This document shows, piece after piece, positions 6,328 through 8,134 of a stretch of DNA of 8,134 bases. The notes below the pieces were generated by a model that did not search any database, was not told the DNA's origin, and worked only from the letters and a program-made list of their open reading frames with translations. Both the position numbers and the translations under genes were made by a program. Every line of letters starts with the position of its first letter. Position 1 is the stretch's first letter. The stretch is from Deltaproteobacteria bacterium (lineage in GTDB: Bacteria; Desulfobacterota; DSM-4660; Desulfatiglandales; HGW-15), in assembly GCA_019307805.1 (NCBI GenBank), contig JAFDIX010000137.1, forward strand, positions 1 through 8,134, written 5' to 3'.

Positions 6328-6348
6328 CTGACACCTGAAACCTGACAC
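6328..6348. repeat. Three tandem heptamers (CTGACAC / CTGAAAC / CTGACAC)
   Basis: Three 7-bp units stand head to tail, the middle one differing by one base, followed by CCAG. On the minus strand the units read GTGTCAG, GTTTCAG, GTGTCAG. It lies about 110 nt after the rubrerythrin stop and resembles the short tandem heptamer repeats scattered between genes in some bacterial genomes. Confidence 0.6.
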
Positions 6349-6378
6349 CAGTTGGAGCGCAGGTATTCTGTGAGTCAT

Positions 6379-6413
6379 GCCCTCTGGGATTAGATCAAAG
6401 TCGGGCCCTCTGG
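6379..6413. repeat. Direct repeat GCCCTCTGG, two copies
   Basis: Identical 9-bp copies at 6379-6387 and 6405-6413, 26 nt apart from start to start. They sit about 45-80 nt after the rubrerythrin stop. No element is visible between them, so a target-site duplication is unlikely; significance is unknown. Confidence 0.4.
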
Positions 6414-6456
6414 ACACGGATATTTAATGGTCATACCAACCTAAAAGCCGTGTTTT

Positions 6457-7032
6457 CTACCAGGCTTCGGCAAAAAGCTCAAAAAACCCAATGGGACGGA
6501 CGCAGGCAGGACATTTTTCGGGGGCATTTTCACCCTCATGGATATAGCCGCAGTTGCTGCAGCGCCAGACCCGTTTTTCGTCCCTGTTGAATATCCGGCC
6601 GGTTTTGAGGTTGTCTGAAAGGGCCAGAAACATTTTTTCATGCTGCGCTTCCGCAATTGAGATGGCATCCCAGAAGTCAGCTGCACGGTCAAACCCTTCC
6701 TCTCTGCCGATTTTTGCAAATCCCGGATACAAGTCGGTATGGACGTATTTTTCAAGATCAGCCGATGCGATCAGGTTATCGTAGGTGGTTTTTATCACAC
6801 CGGTTAAAAAACTTGATGTGACCTCAAGCTCACCTCCGTTAAAAAACTTAAAAAACCGCAGCGCATGTTCTAATTCCTGGTCCGCGGTCTCTTCAAAAAT
6901 TTTGGAGATCTGGATATATCCGTCCTCTTTCGCCTTATTGGAAAAAAATATATACCGGGTCGTTGCCTGTGATTCAAAGGCGTATGAAATGAGCAGATTT
7001 TTTGCAGTCTGGCTTTCTCTGAATTTTCCCAT
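6457..7032 (-). CDS. rbr: Rubrerythrin with Val at the expected Glu97 ligand
   Basis: 191 residues, exactly the length of Desulfovibrio vulgaris rubrerythrin: an N-terminal ferritin-like four-helix domain (1-145) and a C-terminal rubredoxin-like domain (about 153-191) with C158-x2-C161 and C174-x2-C177. It is a cytoplasmic peroxide-reducing enzyme of anaerobes. Diiron ligands seen are E20, E53, H56, E94, E128 and H131. The family motif GExxYExT around E94/E97 reads LEKYVHT here, so the residue at 97 is Val (codon GTC). In the D. vulgaris enzyme Glu97 swaps with His56 as an iron ligand when the site changes redox state, so this copy may behave differently. The ATG has GGAG 7 nt before it. It follows the ferredoxin gene by 27 nt and is most likely cotranscribed with it. 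Confidence 0.95.
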   Translation of the reverse strand: MGKFRESQTAKNLLISYAFESQATTRYIFFSNKAKEDGYIQISKIFEETADQELEHALRFFKFFNGGELEVTSSFLTGVIKTTYDNLIASADLEKYVHTDLYPGFAKIGREEGFDRAADFWDAISIAEAQHEKMFLALSDNLKTGRIFNRDEKRVWRCSNCGYIHEGENAPEKCPACVRPIGFFELFAEAW

Positions 7033-7059
7033 ACATGGACTCCATTAAACAGTTCTTTG

Positions 7060-7260
7060 CTATTCGTCATCCTCAATGATCTCAATGGCATCTGCACCGC
7101 ACTCAGTTGCCGCCCTGCGGCACACTTCTTTATACTGATCCGGTATTTCATCAAATTTGACCGTTGATTTTAACTCGTCCTCATCATATTCGAACACCTC
7201 AGGACAAAGATCATTGCAATTTCGGTCTCCCATGCACTGTGACGTAATGGTTACTTTCAT
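7060..7260 (-). CDS. Single-cluster ferredoxin with Asp in ligand position 2
   Basis: 66 residues, acidic. The cluster motif is C9-x2-D12-x2-C15-x3-C19-P20, with the distal cysteine C54. Asp at the second position is the arrangement of Pyrococcus furiosus ferredoxin, where the cluster converts easily between [4Fe-4S] and [3Fe-4S]. The residue after C54 is Gly where Pro is usual, and an additional C47 stands seven residues before it, at about the place of the disulfide cysteine in the Pyrococcus protein. GGGAGG about 7 nt before the ATG is a strong ribosome site. The gene starts 24 nt after brnA and ends 27 nt before the rubrerythrin, for which it is the likely electron donor (inference from position). 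Confidence 0.92.
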   Translation of the reverse strand: MKVTITSQCMGDRNCNDLCPEVFEYDEDELKSTVKFDEIPDQYKEVCRRAATECGADAIEIIEDDE

Positions 7261-7284
7261 GCGTTTCCTCCCTTTTTGCTTGGT

Positions 7285-7539
7285 TTATTTGGCTAACGCT
7301 GAAATGACTTCTTCGGCATTTTCTGGATGCCACTTCATGTGTAATTTTCGGTGATTAACAGCGCAATCACGAAGATAAAGATTGATCAGACTCTGGTAAG
7401 GAATACCAGTTTCCTCCGACATAGACTTGAAATATGAAACGGTGTCGCGGTCCATCCGCATAGTCACCGGTTGTTTTAGATATTTGATATAAGGGTTCTT
7501 ACGCCCTTTCATTTTGGAAAAATTGTAATGGTCTCTCAT
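7285..7539 (-). CDS. brnA: BrnA/CopG-like antitoxin
   Basis: 84 residues. The ribbon-helix-helix part covers about residues 22-62: QPVTMRMDRDTVSYFKSMSEE gives the DNA-binding strand (about 23-29) and first helix, and GIPYQSLINLYLRDCA the second helix. The ending RKLHMKW is common in this branch of BrnA/CopG antitoxins. It should bind and neutralise BrnT and repress the shared promoter. Its ATG overlaps the brnT stop (ATGA), the normal toxin-first order of this system. Its own stop is only 24 nt before the ferredoxin start. Confidence 0.88.
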   Translation of the reverse strand: MRDHYNFSKMKGRKNPYIKYLKQPVTMRMDRDTVSYFKSMSEETGIPYQSLINLYLRDCAVNHRKLHMKWHPENAEEVISALAK

Positions 7540-7829
7540 CTTCTAAGCCTCCAATATTCTTTTTCTTCATCGCCATCTGCCTTTCTGGCCGATATAATCC
7601 TAACGACCGTTTCACTTTCCCGAAAACAGTGACAGACGATGAGAATCCGAAGCTTTAAACTTATCCCAAGTAGAATGAAACGGTCTTCACTTTCTGAATG
7701 GTCGGGGTCAGAAAATTGTATGGCATTTTCATCGTAAAAGACCGTACGCGCTTCATTGAAAGAAACGCCGTGCTTTTTGATATTAGCCTTTTCCTTTCGT
7801 TCATCCCATTCAAACCGCAATTCGTTCAT
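7536..7829 (-). CDS. brnT: BrnT family toxin (ribonuclease)
   Basis: 97 residues, full length for the family. Typical blocks are FEWDERKEKANIKKHGVSF (7-25), the FSDPDHSESEDRFILLG region (39-55) and VRIISARKAD (75-84). BrnT is a RelE-fold ribonuclease that stops translation and is held inactive by BrnA. The family-typical N-terminus fixes the ATG at 7829. There is no ribosome binding site before it; a promoter (7836-7863) would put the first transcribed base at or within a base or two of the ATG, so translation may be leaderless. No frameshift or stop interrupts the gene, and the pair appears intact. Confidence 0.92.
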   Translation of the reverse strand: MNELRFEWDERKEKANIKKHGVSFNEARTVFYDENAIQFSDPDHSESEDRFILLGISLKLRILIVCHCFRESETVVRIISARKADGDEEKEYWRLRR

Positions 7830-7835
7830 ATGTAC

Positions 7836-7863
7836 ATTGTACTTATAATAATGCGTATGTCAA
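7836..7863 (-). promoter_or_regulatory. Sigma-70-like promoter of brnTA with overlapping palindrome
   Basis: TTGACA (7863-7858), 16 nt, then TACAAT (7841-7836). The transcript would begin about at the brnT ATG (7829). A TGTACATTGTAC sequence (7831-7842, plus strand), two near-palindromic halves, overlaps the -10 element and is a candidate BrnA operator. The -35 box overlaps the last codons of the PIN remnant. Confidence 0.6.
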
Positions 7864-8132
7864 GTTAACAGTTTAAGCCGGATGGCGAGTTGAGTGGAAC
7901 CTTGAGTATCAACGAATTGCCCATGAATTGTAACCAATTCAATGATTGGTAATATATCGACTGTCGGGAATTTAGATGAAAGAGCCGTTGCAATAAGCTG
8001 GTATTCATCAAGAATTTGTCTCGAAAGTACAATTTGAAGGCTTTAATTTTCCCATGCTTTGAGGATTTGTGATGGAGGACCAACGAAAAATATCCCTGAT
8101 ATGAACACATTCGTATCAAGGATAGTTCTCAT
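7860..8132 (-). pseudogene. Broken PIN-domain toxin gene
   Basis: In one frame from ATG at 8132 the sequence reads MRTILDTNVFISGIFF, the classic PIN start with acidic D6 (LDTNVFISG), then ILKAWEN and an in-frame TAA at 8043-8045 (codon 30), at the position where PIN relatives have Gly in W-x-x-G-x-F-x-L-V-x-S. The same frame then resumes as LQIVLSRQILDEYQLIATAL and IELVTIHGQFVDTQG, the expected middle of the domain, and stops at codon 91. The DPDDNKF and GDKDLL-type C-terminal parts, with the remaining acidic metal ligands, are absent. So there is a nonsense codon and a 3' truncation, and the ribonuclease must be inactive. The start is of the overlapping form aATGAg, suggesting that an antitoxin gene ended here upstream, outside the window. 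Confidence 0.8.
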
Positions 8133-8134
8133 TT

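Larger units (their letters stand above)
6153..6456. other. 304-nt region without a supported protein gene
   Basis: This is the gap between the rubrerythrin stop and the 73-aa gene start. It holds the 6173-6199 inverted repeat, a plus-strand promoter-like pair, a 10-codon ORF at 6281-6313, three tandem heptamers at 6328-6348 and a direct repeat GCCCTCTGG at 6379-6387 and 6405-6413. I see no stem with a U-run that would end the rubrerythrin message. The 80-codon minus frame through it has no ribosome site, and its sequence looks non-coding. Confidence 0.5.

Noticed and set aside
6175..6417. 80-codon minus ORF in the gene-poor gap
   Set aside because: It has no ribosome site and translates the heptamer and direct repeats; composition looks non-coding.
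7865..8119. 84-codon minus ORF at the right end
   Set aside because: It is the out-of-frame shadow of the broken PIN gene, whose own frame shows the LDTNVFISG start and later PIN blocks.
1..8134. tRNA, rRNA, CRISPR array, insertion sequence
   Set aside because: I found no tRNA-like cloverleaf, no rRNA sequence, no regularly spaced repeats with spacers and no transposase frame or terminal inverted repeats.

Overview
All convincing genes lie on the minus strand, so the window is read right to left. The gene set (rubrerythrin with a partner ferredoxin, an oxygen-sensitive [4Fe-4S] dehydratase of the 4-hydroxybutyryl-CoA dehydratase type, an FHA-GAF signalling protein, zinc-ribbon AIM24, BrnT/BrnA) and the moderate base composition suggest an anaerobe. 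A sulfate-reducer-like member of the Desulfobacterota is the best guess, but this is inference from content and not a marker-based assignment.

Right end (about 7285-8134): a toxin-antitoxin area. A PIN-domain toxin gene is broken by an in-frame TAA and has lost its 3' half. It is followed at once by an intact brnT-brnA pair with an ATGA overlap. A good sigma-70-like promoter sits so close to brnT that the message may start at or within a base or two of its ATG.

6457-7260: a ferredoxin and a rubrerythrin, starting only 24 nt after brnA, probably an electron-transfer and peroxide-reduction pair. The ferredoxin has Asp in place of the second cluster cysteine. The rubrerythrin has Val at the position expected to be the redox-switching iron ligand Glu97.

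6153-6456: 304 nt without a supported gene. It holds a TGTCAAG/CTTGACA inverted repeat, a promoter-like pair pointing right, a 10-codon leader-like ORF with a good ribosome site, three tandem heptamers and a 9-bp direct repeat.

3115-6152: a run of small genes, probably one or two operons: a 73-aa protein, a TfoX N-terminal-domain protein, a 171-aa four-helix membrane protein with a rotor-subunit-like motif, a hidden 50-aa membrane ORF with a CTG start, a 16-codon micro-ORF, a 183-aa membrane protein, an AIM24-family protein with an N-terminal zinc ribbon, and a 93-aa single-pass membrane protein. From the 50-aa ORF to the AIM24 gene, each junction is an ATGA stop/start overlap.

1074-3022: an unknown cysteine-bearing 135-aa protein and a 485-aa flavin/[4Fe-4S] dehydratase homologue that keeps all four cluster ligands but lacks several expected catalytic acid/base residues. 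Left end (1-892): the N-terminal part of an FHA-GAF protein that runs off the window.
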